DNA of 64,000 nt. Source: Drosophila persimilis. Lineage: Eukaryota > Arthropoda > Insecta > Diptera > Drosophilidae. The position numbers and the translations under genes were made by a program. The notes under the pieces are model-generated. The model made no database searches, had not been told where the DNA came from, and saw only the letters and a program-made list of their open reading frames with translations. Positions 25,801 to 37,055 of this stretch are shown here, piece by piece; the first letter of the stretch is position 1, and each line of letters begins with the position of its first letter. Location of the stretch: contig NW_020825288.1 of the NCBI RefSeq assembly GCF_003286085.1, forward strand, positions 15,500,001 to 15,564,000. Reading direction: 5' to 3'.

Positions 25801-28692
25801 GGCAAACACGGAGCCCGCTGAGGGGAAGCCCGAATTGGCATTCACCACAAAGGTGGTGCTGGAGGCGGTGCCTGCGAGCGTCGCCGGCTGCTTCGAATTG
25901 GCAAACTCCAGCAGCACGCGAGCATCGTCGTCGTTCACCGTCGAGTGCTTCCGTGTGGTCAGATGCTTCTCGAGGATGCTGCTCGACGGCATCTCCGTGA
26001 TCTCGCTCTTGATGTGGACCAGCTCCGTGGCGGATTTTGATATGGATAGGGAGTTGCAGGTGGATGTTGATGTTGAGGGCAGCAGCGGATCCGCGCTCGA
26101 GGAAGATGGGGTGTCAGTCTTTTGTTTTGTTGTCGCCGCCGCCGTCGTCGTCGTTGCCGTGGCCTTTGGTTTGATGACTAATTTCTTGGGTCCACGAAGC
26201 TGGGCAGGAGTCGAGAACCGCTGAGGTAGCAGCGTCGTTGGCTCGACCTCGACCTTCATGGGCGGCGGCTGGGTGAAGTCCTCCGTGGCCGCCGACATGC
26301 CGCTGGCCATGCGGATGACGCTGGTGGTGCCATGTGCTCCGCCACAGCTCTGCTCCAGGCTGGGCTTGTGATCCAGCAGCAGCATGGGATCCGTCGCATC
26401 CGAATGCGCCGAATTGTCGTACTCATCTATGGGCTCCTCCTTTTCGACCTTGACCAGTGGTATGGGCGCCACGGCGGCAAACGGGCGAGAGGTGCCGATG
26501 CGGCTGGAGGCCACGATGTTGCCCATCAGATCGAGGTACTCGTTCATGTTGAGCGGCACGTCGCTGAGCACTGTGATGCGGTTCTTCTTGGACTTGGCGT
26601 TCGAGTTCGAATTGGAGTTCGAGGTGGAGTTCGAATGGCCGTCTGCTAGGGTGGACGCGGAGGCCACTGCGGCGGCCGCCGCGGCACTGCTCGTGGAGGG
26701 GGCCGTGCACAGAGGGGGTAACGCCACCGCCTGGACCTCCACCTTCGTATCGGATTCGGACTCGGAGTCGCTCTCGCAGCCGCTGCTGATGCTCATGAAC
26801 TCCTCGTCCGAGTGATGTTGCCGGGGGCTCTTCTTTGAGGGTCGCTTGGGCTTTGTCTTGCGCGACTTCTTCGTTGTTTTGGTCAAGTTCCGGCAGCGGC
26901 TGTTCTCGTCCCGCTCATCGTCCCCATCCTCCACATGTTCGTGCTCGTCCTGCAGGGCCGTCTCGTTCTCCTCCTCCTCCTCTTCATCGTCATCGTCGTC
27001 GTCGTCGTCCTCGTCGTCGTCGTGTATGTGGAGCACACTTGGAGGCGACTGGTAAATGCGCTCGATCACGGAGAACTCCCCGTCCTCCTTCTCGACGCAC
27101 TCCACAATGTGCTTGGGCGTCTCCTGGACAATGAAGTCCCCGTTCTCCCGCTCCAGATAATGGGCCACCGGCGACTCCGCGTAGCGCAGCACCGAGGCGG
27201 CCGATGCGGACGAGGGCGAGGAGCTGGCCACAGCCGCCGCAGCATTGAGCAATGCCCCGAAGGGAGAGTTGGTCTGGCGGCTCGTTCGACCAGCCGTCGA
27301 TATGGCGGGCAGGGAGGAAGAGCTGCAGCTTCCCACACTCGATCCGTAGGTCTGCAAGGTCACCGGCTGCTGTTGCTGTCTGGTGGCACCCGTTGTTAGG
27401 GCCACTGGCATCGAGGACTGCTGTGCCTGCTGCTGCTGCTGTTGTTGCGGATGGTGATGATGCTGTTGGTGCTGCCCGTGCGCCTGCGGTGGCAGCGGCG
27501 GTGGTGGGGGATTCAGGAATACTTCCGTGTGTGCTTTGCCGCTATGCTTTCCTCCAGCGGCTGCTGTTGTGGTCGTCGGTGGTGCCAGGGTAACGTTATG
27601 ATGAACGGTCACATGTTGCTGTTGCTGCTGCTGCTGTTGCTGGTGTTGCTGGTGCTGCTGCTTGTTTTGGTTGTGCTGAGATCGTATTTGACTGATGGCG
27701 GCTCCATAGGCGGGAGGAGGTTTCTGGTGCGGTTGTGCTCCTGTCTGCTGCTGTTGCTGCTGCTGCTGCGTGAAGAGCTGCAATAAAAGAGGAAACTTTG
27801 TGAGCGAAATCCAGGATTTGGTTTGCCAAATGCAAACCCTTTGCATCTGATGAAATGAATTTCAGGGGCAACAGTTTATGGCCTTGGCACTCACCTGCAG
27901 CGGCGGAGGGGGCGGCAGCGTGGTGGCGTAGGTAAACTTCAGGCCAGGATGCTGTTGCTGCTGATGGGCAAAGTGGGTCTGCTGCTGCTGCTGCTGATGG
28001 CTGCTGGCGAGGAAGTGCTGCTGTGGCACCTGCGGTATCACCAAAGTGGCGGTGGCGGTGGCTGTGGCGGTGGTGGCACCACGCCCAAAGCTCGTCTGCT
28101 GTTGTGGTTGTTGCTGCTGCTGCTGCTGTTGATTAGTGTAGCGATAGTCCGTGGTGACCAGCGGTGGCTGGTACAGTGCGGCCATTGCGCTGTTTGTGGT
28201 GGGTGCGGATGTGTTGTTGGCTCGCGCCTCAGTCGTGGGCGGTGCGCATTTCAGTGCTTTCATCGGTGGATTGCTCAATTTGCTGCTGCTGCTGCTGTTC
28301 GCTGTGGCAGCAACAACGGAGGAGGAGGAGGAGGAGTGGGAGGGGGAAGTTAGTGAGGAGGAGAGGGGCGGCGGCGCATTAGAGGCTATCGATGAGCTGG
28401 CGGACACAACAACTGGCTTAACATCAGCCACAGTTGGAGACGACGTCGAGGCGGTGGCGGCGGTGTCGTCGGAGCCACCGGCAGCATCTGCACCACCTCC
28501 CGCTGCTGCTGATGAGCCATCGCCCAGCATGGCCGCCGCCAGGGCATTGCCCATGCCAGTGTTGCCCACAATTGTCATCTGCACCAGCGCCTTGATGACC
28601 TGCTCCTTCGGATGCGTCTCCAGATGGTCGGAGAGATTCATACCCGCGTGCAGGTACAAAGTGCACACGGGGCACTGCACGCTGTCGACCAT
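22802..28692 (-). CDS. Large poly-Q/poly-A C2H2 zinc-finger protein
   Basis: Probable nuclear DNA-binding regulator. Exons: 27895-28692, 24928-27777, 24741-24862, 23651-24678, 22802-23580, joining in frame to 1,858 residues. One isolated finger (CPVC...H...H) lies at about 6-27. A long disordered middle follows (poly-Q, poly-A, poly-S, an Asp/Glu run near residue 525). Another finger lies near 1326, then about twelve clustered C2H2 fingers run from about 1514 to the C terminus, with TGERPF/TGQTPL linkers. I start at the ATG at 28692, whose context is good; the frame upstream has no ATG before a stop. The exon opens at an acceptor near 28877, so at least one 5' UTR exon lies upstream. I do not recognise the gene with certainty; gene order suggests the melanogaster C2H2 gene CG7691, unverified. 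Confidence 0.85.
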
Positions 28693-28798
28693 GATGGCGG
28701 CCTTGGTTGCTTCCTTCTCTCTGGCTGCTAATTCACTCTTGGACTCTCTCTTCGCGCTCTCTCGCACGTTTGATCGCTCTCTGGGATCCCCCTCAGAG

Positions 28799-28834
28799 TC
28801 ATAAAACAGTGTGTCCTGCTTGCGTGTTAGCCAT
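28799..28834 (-). CDS. Upstream ORF of 11 codons in the zinc-finger 5' leader
   Basis: ATG in a strong context (CAAGATGGC) opens MANTQAGHTVL then stops, 107 nt before the main ATG and inside the same exon. It may lower translation of the main frame. Peptide conservation is unknown. Confidence 0.45.
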   Translation of the reverse strand: MANTQAGHTVL

Positions 28835-28876
28835 CTTGCTCAATCTTTAGGGTCCGTCCGCGGGCGAGTCGGTCGA

Positions 28877-31799
28877 GCTGTGAAAAGAAATTGAAATGTG
28901 AGTGCCAATCCATACAGTGATCCCAGCCCAAGCCCCAGCCCCAGCCCCAGCACCAGCACCAGCTGTTGTCGGATATCTGGGGCCTCCGGTAAGCTGATAC
29001 CCGAAGAATGCAAAGCTGCCGCCCGGGGAATGCGAGAAGCGTAATCTGCGTGCGCGTGATTAAGCGTAAGCCACCGAATGTTGATCTCAGGCTGGCTGCG
29101 GAGATGATTCCCACGCCACAGGAGCTATGCCGAGCTTGCAGAAATCACAAGAAATAGAGATCTCAGATAATGCCGAATCTAGGAATATCCTATAAGCCGA
29201 CGCTCTGCCATGTGTCAATCCGTTTCCATGGAACCCAATCAGTCTGCTGCCCAGAGCCCACCCTTCTATCGCATATATATTACACATTCTGTCGAGTGGA
29301 GAGAAGGGTCTGTGGGGCCACACAAATTCTTTATAAATAAATGAGTGTTCGATGGCGAATCTATGCTTTAGAAAATAATAATACAATTTCCCGAATATCG
29401 CTTGAATTAGTTGGAAGGTCGGTGAGTCCAGCTATAAAGACCTCTTGCCGAAAAGCAGGCAGTGTGAGCGAGACGAATATATATGCACGCCCTCGTTTGG
29501 AGAGCACTCCAATTGGTTGCCACCAGACCAGCTCTCTCGCTCTCTCTGCATGCCGTTTCTGCTATGTTTTTTGACAAAATCGAATGTCATACGGCCATAA
29601 CTACTCGTAAGTGTCCATTAGGGGTATCTTTGAAGGAGTACCTCCTGTCAATTATCCTTTTAATCACTTGTGAATGCAGGCAGGCACCAGCATAAGTTTT
29701 AATGGTTTTTTTTTTTTCATTTTACAAGAAACACATTTTATTTTTGCCCAAGTCTTTAACAGCTGTTTCAACAGGCTTTTGAACTGAACAGCTGTTCGAA
29801 AACTAATCAGAACGAAATCTGTGTCGTTGTAGCCGTTTAAAAAGCTTTCAGCTTCATTATTAGTGGGTGTTACTAATACATTTTAGGCAGATTCTTTTGG
29901 GGTGACAGTCAGCCAAGAAAACAAATCCCGGAATCAGAAAATTACAGAAAATACTATAAAATGGAAATCTCTCCAAGCAGGACAACGCATCAGTGATCAG
30001 GTATCAGGTTTTTGCATACATTCCCTACTATCGCGTTGACGTAAAATTATGTTCCGATTTCCCTGAGGAAATGGAGAGATAATCCTCAGAAATCATGGGA
30101 AATATTTACATATACGTAAATCGAATGCAAGAGTTTTGGAGTTTGAAATTTTTGAGTATTCGTTCGCCACTCCATTCCGAGGATATGAGACACCAGGTCG
30201 CATTCGATGAGAGGAGCAGAGAGGAGGTGCAAGGGCTGCCATGCGCAAGCTGGACGCGAGGCACAAATGGTCGACTGGAATGCCAACCAGAGATGTGGCC
30301 GACAACTTATGGAACAGCTTTTTGCTCAATGAACGGCGGCAGCGATGAGCAGAGGCAGAGGCAGCAGCAACAACAACAACAGCGACGACATCGACCCTGC
30401 CTGACGGTGACGATTTTTTACGGACCCCGTATGGCTGTCGTTCTTGCTGCACAAGAGCTGGGAACTTTTCCTTTTATTTATAATATTTGTTCGTTTTCCT
30501 GTGCATTGTTTTTTGAGAACTGGGTTTTGGACTGGATTCTGGTTCTGGTTCTGCAAGGGTTGCTGTTGCTGGCCACGGCTAATGCTGGGAGGAGGAAGGA
30601 GCACCAGAGGACGCCAAGGGCTGCACACATACCCGCATAGACAGCGGCAAATAAATGTCTACGTCTGTTGCTATTGATTTTTCCTTCGCAAAGGTTACAC
30701 ACACTTTAAAAAACAAAACGGCAGCAAAAAGTGCGTAAGAGTATCCCCAGCCTGGACTCCGGAACAGGCTACCGGGGGCACTTAATTAATGATGAATGCA
30801 CACTTGAAACGAATTCAACAAAGAGAGCCGAGCCGAGACAAGCAGAGCAGTGCAGAGGCGTCTGCTGCTGCCTGGGGTTTGTCGACGAACCTTTTTCCGC
30901 TGGGTGCAGTTGCTGTTGTATGTGTGTGTGTTCTCTGGTGTGTGTGTGTGTTTGTATGTGTCTGTCTGTGATCTTGCCAGTGGCTTAATGTCTTTTTTTT
31001 TGCTTTGCTTTAATTTTCCACACGCGCAGAACGCGTTTCACTGCGTTTTTTTTTTTATTATGATTGCACACACACACTCGTAGGCACGCACCAAATGTAG
31101 ACACAATTTGGAAAATACATATTTCCGCTTTATTCCACGATGTCTGTTCACTTTTCGTTGCATTGATTTTGTCGAGCTAATGGTATGGGAATTGGACGGT
31201 CTGTTATGTACCCAGGAACTACTCAAGAGGAAAAAAACTACTACGAAAACGAGAACTAATTGCTGCTATATCGATCGTAACACAGAGAGAGAGAGAGAGA
31301 GTGTGTGGAGAGAAGAGCAAGTTTTTCTCAGAGAGAAAGAGAGAGAGCTGGGTATCCTTGAAAAGTTATGCACCTGCAGCTGCTCCTAGGGGAGGAGGAG
31401 TTTATTCCTTGTTCTGCCTGCCTGGTCGTCGCCGTCGCCTCGTTCAATGACACAGAAATCTTTCTTCTCGTCTTCTGCTTTGTGCGCTCCTTCTCCAATA
31501 TACAACAGAGCTTTTATATATGCTTCGAATGCGAGTGCGAGGCCATCGCTGCGTTTATCTCCATATTTGTGTGTGTGTGTGTGTGTGTGCGTGCGTGTGT
31601 GTGGGGGTTTGTGTGTGCGTATGGGCCTCGGCTACACACAAAGTAAAATTTTCAGGCCCGTTTTCTACTCAGTTCTGTTTAGATTCTCAACGAGCCTTTA
31701 TGGAATACCGATAAACGGCTCAATCAGCTACGTTTAGGTGTTCGATACAAGCATATTTGTTCACTTTTCACTATTAAATAGTCGTCCAATTCGTTTTCA
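28877..31799. other. 5' intron/intergenic region of the zinc-finger gene
   Basis: No protein gene recognised. It contains two E-box core promoter elements (AACAGCTGTT, near 29760 and 29788), a (GA)n tract near 31281-31300 and a (GT)n tract near 31567-31590. A possible 5' UTR donor on the minus strand (CAAG followed by GTGAAAA) sits near 31801, so most of this stretch is likely the first intron. Confidence 0.4.
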
Positions 31800-31834
31800 C
31801 CTTGCGACAAGAAAAATTACAACACCAGCGTTGG

Positions 31835-32020
31835 ATATCGATGTATCGATATCATATATCGGGTCTAAATGCATAAATATACTAAGATAAAACATCGATA
31901 AGACTAACAACTTTTTTCTTAATAAAAAGGTTTTCATTTAATAATTATTCGAATTAGTTTATAATTTGTTCTATAAAAACTTTGATTTGACAACTTTGAC
32001 GTTTGAAAACATCGATATAA
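31835..32020. promoter_or_regulatory. DRE cluster between the zinc-finger gene and CstF64
   Basis: Overlapping TATCGATG/TATCGATA at 31836-31851, then ATCGATA at about 31894 and 32011. These are DREF-type elements placed between two divergent genes. The first pair probably belongs to the minus-strand zinc-finger gene. Confidence 0.55.
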
Positions 32021-32412
32021 CTAGTATTTGTTTATTAAAGCCGTATGCCTCTTCGACTTTAAATTCAATCATGGGTTCGAATAATACACCAACATTATTT
32101 CGTATTTTTGTTCAAAAAAGCCGCCATGCAGCTTAATTTTGAACTATTTTTTACGATGTTGAACTTTAAGCTTTAATTTGAATAAATAAGTTTTCATTTT
32201 AGTTTGAATAAATCATACTTCCGGGATAATAAAATCTTTTCTGGGAAATATTCATTCAAAAAGTTTTTAATTTTCAAAGTTAACTTGTATCAAATAAATT
32301 ATTATTATTGTCTATCTGATTTATCCACTAATTTTAATAATTAATAAATAAAAAAAACTGTTCTGTTACGTTTTTCTTAAGAAAAATTGTTTTTGTATAG
32401 AAATTTATGGTA

Positions 32413-32424
32413 TTTCGGTATATT
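32413..32424 (+). promoter_or_regulatory. Core promoter motif 6 upstream of CstF64
   Basis: TTCGGTATATTT matches the fly core promoter consensus KTYRGTATWTTT. It lies about 130 bp before the CstF64 ATG. Confidence 0.6.
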
Positions 32425-32556
32425 TCTGAGAGCTGAGAATATACTGCATCGCGAAAGAAAAGAAGAAGAAATTAGCTGCAAAGGGGGAAATTTTTTTTTA
32501 ATTCAACGATTTGTTAATTTAATTCTTGTGTGAGGCGTAAATCATCCAACGAAACC

Positions 32557-33875
32557 ATGGCGGACAAACTGCAGGAACAGAGCATAATGGACAAGTCCAT
32601 GCGCTCAGTATTCGTGGGGAACATCCCATACGAGGCCACGGAAGAGAAGCTCAAGGAAATTTTCAGCGAAGTCGGCCCGGTTTTGTCACTCAAGTAAGCC
32701 GCGAATCCATATAATGTGCGTCTTCATATATAGTATTAATGCCCTGCCATTACAGACTCGTGTTTGATCGGGAGAGCGGAAAGCCCAAGGGGTTCGGCTT
32801 TTGCGAGTACAAGGATCAGGAGACCGCCCTAAGCGCCATGCGCAACCTCAATGGCTACGAGATCGGGGGACGGACGTTGCGTGTGGACAACGCCTGTACG
32901 GAAAAGTCGCGAATGGAGATGCAGCAGCTGCTGCAAGGGCCCCAAGTGGAGAATCCGTACGGGGAGCCCTGCGAGCCCGAGGACGCACCAGAGCTGATTA
33001 CGAAGACGGTTGCTTCGTTGCCGCCAGAGCAGATGTACGAGCTAATGAAGCAGATGAAGCTCTGCATTGTCAGCAATCCATCCGAGGCTCGCCAAATGCT
33101 TATGCTGAACCCCCAACTGGCGTACGCCCTGCTCCAGGCAATGGTGGTGATGCGTATCGTGGACCCGCAGCAGGCGCTGGGCATGCTCTTCAAGGCTAAC
33201 CAGATGCCGCCCGTGCTGGGCGGCAGTGCCCACCCGAATGCGCCGAGTAGCATGTCCATGGCTCAACAGCAGCAGCAACAGCAGATTCCACAGCAACAAC
33301 CGACACAGCCTGGTCCCGTGAGTGGTCCCGGACCAATGCAGCCGATGCCGGTGCCCGGCCCGAACTTCAACAATGTACACTCCAACGACATTGATCTGCG
33401 TATGGGTCCCAGCGGGCCCATGCCCATGGATCCTCGCATGATGGCCCGCAACTTGGACCAGGATATGCGCCAGGTGATGCCGAATCCGGTGCCCCCACCA
33501 CTAATGGACCCCCGGACTCGCGCCCAAATGCCTGCTCAGCAGCAGGGACCTGCTCCGGCGCCGGCTCCGTATCCAAGCGATCCGCGCCAACGCCCCATGG
33601 ATCCGCGGCTGCGAGCCGGACCCGTGCAGCCGCCACAGCAAGTGGCGCCCCAGGTGCCGCCGCCAACACAGCAGCAGCAAACCGCAGCCCAGCAGCTACA
33701 GAGTCGTCTGGGCGCCCATGGGGTCTTGCCCTCGGACGCTTCCGACCAGGACAAGGCCGCACTAATCATGCAGGTGCTGCAGCTGTCCGACGAGCAGATT
33801 GCCCAGCTGCCATCGGAGCAGCGGGCCAGCATCCTGATGCTCAAGGAACAGATTGCTAAGAGCACTCAGCGTTAA
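32557..33875 (+). CDS. CstF64: Cleavage stimulation factor 64 kDa subunit
   Basis: Binds the GU-rich element downstream of cleavage sites and promotes pre-mRNA 3'-end processing in the CstF complex. Exons 32557-32693 and 32756-33875 give 418 residues, the expected size. The RRM near residues 16-94 shows RNP2 VFVGNI and RNP1 KGFGFCEY, interrupted by the single intron. A hinge helix region follows (about 110-190), then a Pro/Met/Gly/Gln-rich stretch with repeated MDPR units. The conserved C-terminal three-helix domain ([19 protein letters not shown]) binds Pcf11. Start context ACCATGGC is strong. Poly(A) signal AATAAA at 33923-33928. The gene faces Cpsf73 tail to tail. Confidence 0.96.
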
Positions 33876-33922
33876 TCGCCGCCGAATATCCTCTATACAT
33901 GTTTTATTTTGACTGGAAACCG

Positions 33923-33957
33923 AATAAAAAGAGCATTCGCACATTAAAACGTTTATT
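33923..33957. terminator. Interleaved poly(A) signals of CstF64 and Cpsf73
   Basis: AATAAA for CstF64 is at 33923-33928 (+). AATAAA for Cpsf73 is at 33952-33957 on the minus strand. With cleavage normally 10-30 nt downstream, the two 3' UTRs should abut or overlap by a few bases. Confidence 0.75.
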
Positions 33958-33996
33958 ATTTTAGGAATGGGAACGTGACAGTCCGGGATTCTTGGA

Positions 33997-36296
33997 TCAG
34001 TGGGCTGAGACCAGGGTCTGGTGGAGCTTATGCACTGTTGTGTTGAGCATTTGGCGCAGAATATCGTCTTCCGCACAATGAACAGCCTAGAGGGGAGGCA
34101 GAAATAATTAAGTGTTTCGAGGACGCCATTTGCTAGGCACTCACCAGGGTCTCCAGATTAATCTCCGCCCGCTTCCCACTCACAGTCACTGGGAGCAGAT
34201 CCCCCTTGAACATCTTTGGTACACAGCTGTCGCCGAATGTATCTTGCAGCGTCTCAATGAGGCATTCCCGGAAGCGAGAGCTCTCCGACTTGGTTTGCTT
34301 GGTGGTGCCTTTGAGGCTGGTGCCGCCCAGCTCGGATTGCATGATGCAGGCGAGAACCGCGTCGGCGTAGACATCGTTGACATGCGTTGCCTGCCACTCC
34401 ATGACAATGATCTTCTGCTCGACGGTCAACTCAATGCAGTTGAAGACGCGCAGCTTGCGTTCTGGCTCAACCACCTCCACACAGCCCGCTCCAATGCGAT
34501 CCAGCAGAAGCTCCAGGGTGCCCAGAGAGCTGGTCCAGGGTATCGACTGGCGCTGCGTCACCACCGACATGCTCATGTCCGTGTACTCTGTGAATTTTCG
34601 TTAATAAACTATATGGGGCGGAAAATAGTCACTTCAATACTTACTGCCGAGATCGGAGGGGGCCAGAAGATGATACTTGAAGTCGCGCTTCACCAGCACG
34701 CCGGATAGCTTGCTGCCAACCTCGGGGTTCTTGGCCGCCAGATTGCCCATCACCTTGGCTGTCTTCTCGCCCCGGAAATACAGATCGACGGCATGTGTGT
34801 TGCGGGGATTGTAGAACTTGATGTCGGTGCTGGCATCGGCCTCGTACTCGCGCTGCAGGGCCAGCTTCAGGCGGGACATTTCGTTCTGTTCCCCGTGGAC
34901 GAGGACCACATGGGTGGGCCGCAGCAGGCGTATGAATTCGCTGGTCTGCTGGTAGTCCGTGTGCGCCGAGAAGGAGATGTAGTCGACGGACATGTTGAGG
35001 GGCAGCTTCTGGCCCGAGAGCGTGGTAATCTCCTCCGGCTCCGAGAGAATGGTCTTCGCCAGAGTGCCCTCCACACAGTAGCCGGCAATGATGACGCCGT
35101 TCTTGGGGTCTGTGCACCAGCTCTCGAATAGCTCGCGCGACAGCCCCGACTGCATCATGCCGGGCGATGCCATGATTACACAGGGCCCAATGTCCTCGAA
35201 GTGATCGATGCCCTTCAGGTTGGAGATGTGTCGAAAGACAAAGGGATTGTTGACGGCTATCTGCCGCCTGATTCGGTCATTCATGGCGTTTATATACGTT
35301 TGGTAGACGGCCATGCACTTTTTGGCCAGCGACGAGGCGTAGTAGATGGGTATCTCGTGCAGTTCGGGATTCTGCGACCAGAACTCGTCCAAAATCAATA
35401 ACAACTCCTGGGCTCGGCCCAGGGCGAACACGGGAATCAGGCAGCGACCTCCTTGCAGAACGGTCTTCTGAACCAGCGATGTGAAACGATTCTCGCGGTC
35501 TTCGCGCTTCTCGTGGATGTGCGTGCCGTAGGTGGACTCGGTGATAAGAACATCGGGCTTCATGGGCGGCACCTCTGCGGCCATCAAGTGGCGATCCTCT
35601 TGCCGTGAGAAGTCGCCAGTGTATAGGATTTTGATGCCCGCAATTTCAATCATAAACATCGCGGCCCCCAGCACATGGCCAGCATTGTAGGCGCAAAAAC
35701 GGACGCCCATGACATCGCGCTCCTCGTGAAAATTAATTGTCTCGATTTTCTCCATCGAAGCCTCCAGGTCGGCTTCTGTGTAGAGCATCTGCTCCGTGGA
35801 TATGTTGCTGATTTTAATGTAATCCGAGAGCATCCATCGGTAAATGGCCTTGGTGGCGTGCGTCATGAAGCAACGTCCTTTGAAACTGGTCTTCATCAGG
35901 AACCAGGGCAGGGCCCCACAGTGATCCAAATGGAAGCTGCAATTCAGAGGAGGTGTTAAAGTAAATCCCAATTAAAAATCTTGCCGCACTGATACGCACT
36001 GTGAAATGAAGAGTAGGTCGATCTCGTCCGCCTCTATTAAGTCCACGTAGGGCAGCGCATCCATGCCGGATAGCCCGGGGTGTATACCGCAGTCGAGCAT
36101 GATCTTCTTTCCCTTGAACTCCAGCATGATGCACGAACGTCCCACTTCTTGACCGGCGCCACTGAAAAGAATGCATTTCTGTTAGCTTAGTTTTTCCATA
36201 TCCATGGCATGATCTCGCTTCTGCTTACAGCGGTTTGATTTGCAGCAGATCGCTCTCCTCGTCCGGCACGCGGACATCGTTCGTGGTCTGAGACAT
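33997..36296 (-). CDS. Cpsf73: CPSF73, the pre-mRNA 3'-end endonuclease
   Basis: Zinc-dependent endonuclease that cuts pre-mRNA at poly(A) sites and histone pre-mRNA. Exons: 36229-36296, 36000-36161, 34645-35936, 34145-34587, 33997-34086, giving 684 residues, the usual size. The metallo-beta-lactamase HxHxDH motif (HFHLDH, residues 77-82) is split exactly by an intron. Further ligands are seen in [16 protein letters not shown] and VHGEQNEM. The beta-CASP domain lies between ([13 protein letters not shown]), and a C-terminal interaction domain follows. Promoter motif 6 (TTCGGTATATTT) is at 36379-36390 on the minus strand. The only gene between it and Gos28 is a tiny ORF. Confidence 0.97.
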
Positions 36297-36378
36297 TGTT
36301 TTTTTATAATATAATTAAATTTCACAAATAGCCGGGAAAAGCAGGAGATGAAAGCAGATCAGTGTGACTGACCCTCAG

Positions 36379-36390
36379 AAATATACCGAA
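36379..36390 (-). promoter_or_regulatory. Core promoter motif 6 of Cpsf73
   Basis: Minus-strand TTCGGTATATTT followed by CTGAGGGTCAGTCACAC. The last part resembles fly core motif 1 (GGTCACACT), which often accompanies motif 6. Confidence 0.6.
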
Positions 36391-36750
36391 ACTAAGTCAA
36401 CAAAATTTCAAAGTATACCGTAAATATACTGACGAATTATTTGTATTGCAGTTGCATCAGTGAAAAACCTCCGTTATTCACTTTTTGACATGCCTTTTTT
36501 CCGAATTTTTTTAAAAAATCTACAGATTAGGATGGCAAACGGATATGCTGCATTCGATGCGGCCTTGGACATGACTCTAAATTTCATTTCCACACGGTCT
36601 CTCTCAATGCACGTTGGCGCATTGTGCAAGGCTTGTGCGCCTGGTTTGTGGATCTAACTAGCTATTAATATTCGACGGAATATCAAAAACGATTAACTTG
36701 AATGATTCGTTAGTATGTTTACGGTACATTTTGAAAATGACACGGAATAT

Positions 36751-36879
36751 TATGGTATATTTCTGAGGGAAAGTCACCGTCACCGACATGGCCGACAATG
36801 CACGGCTATTTAAACTATCCGCAGAGCTGAAGCAGCTAATGGAAATACTGTAAAAAACATGTAAAAACACTTTAATAAA
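36751..36879 (+). CDS. Tiny ORF unit (21 codons) with promoter motif and poly(A) signal
   Basis: TATGGTATATTTCTGAGGG (36751 on) closely matches the Cpsf73 and CstF64 promoter motif. An ATG at 36788 (context CCGACATGGC) opens MADNARLFKLSAELKQLMEIL and stops at 36853. AATAAA follows at 36874-36879. The peptide looks amphipathic-helical. It may be a truncated remnant of a longer gene, a real micropeptide, or an upstream exon of Gos28, though no donor is seen and Gos28 has its own ATG at 37056. Confidence 0.35.
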
Positions 36880-37055
36880 AAATTGTTCAAATCATTAATT
36901 AATCTAAACATATTTAGATTTATTTTGCTTTTTTCAAGCTAAAAACTGCTTTTTCCTGTTGAAAACTTGCCAGCACTGCTTCCAGCTGTAGCTAGTGTTA
37001 TCGTAATCGAATCTGTGCCACACAAAGGCCCCCGAATAATTTCTTCCTTACACAA

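Noticed and set aside
28767..28767. Start of the zinc-finger protein at 28767
   Set aside because: The codon there is GTG; the first ATG in frame is at 28692.
22939..28804. Many long ORFs on the plus strand and in other minus frames
   Set aside because: They are shadows of the zinc-finger exons, whose CAG/GCC-rich codons leave other frames open.
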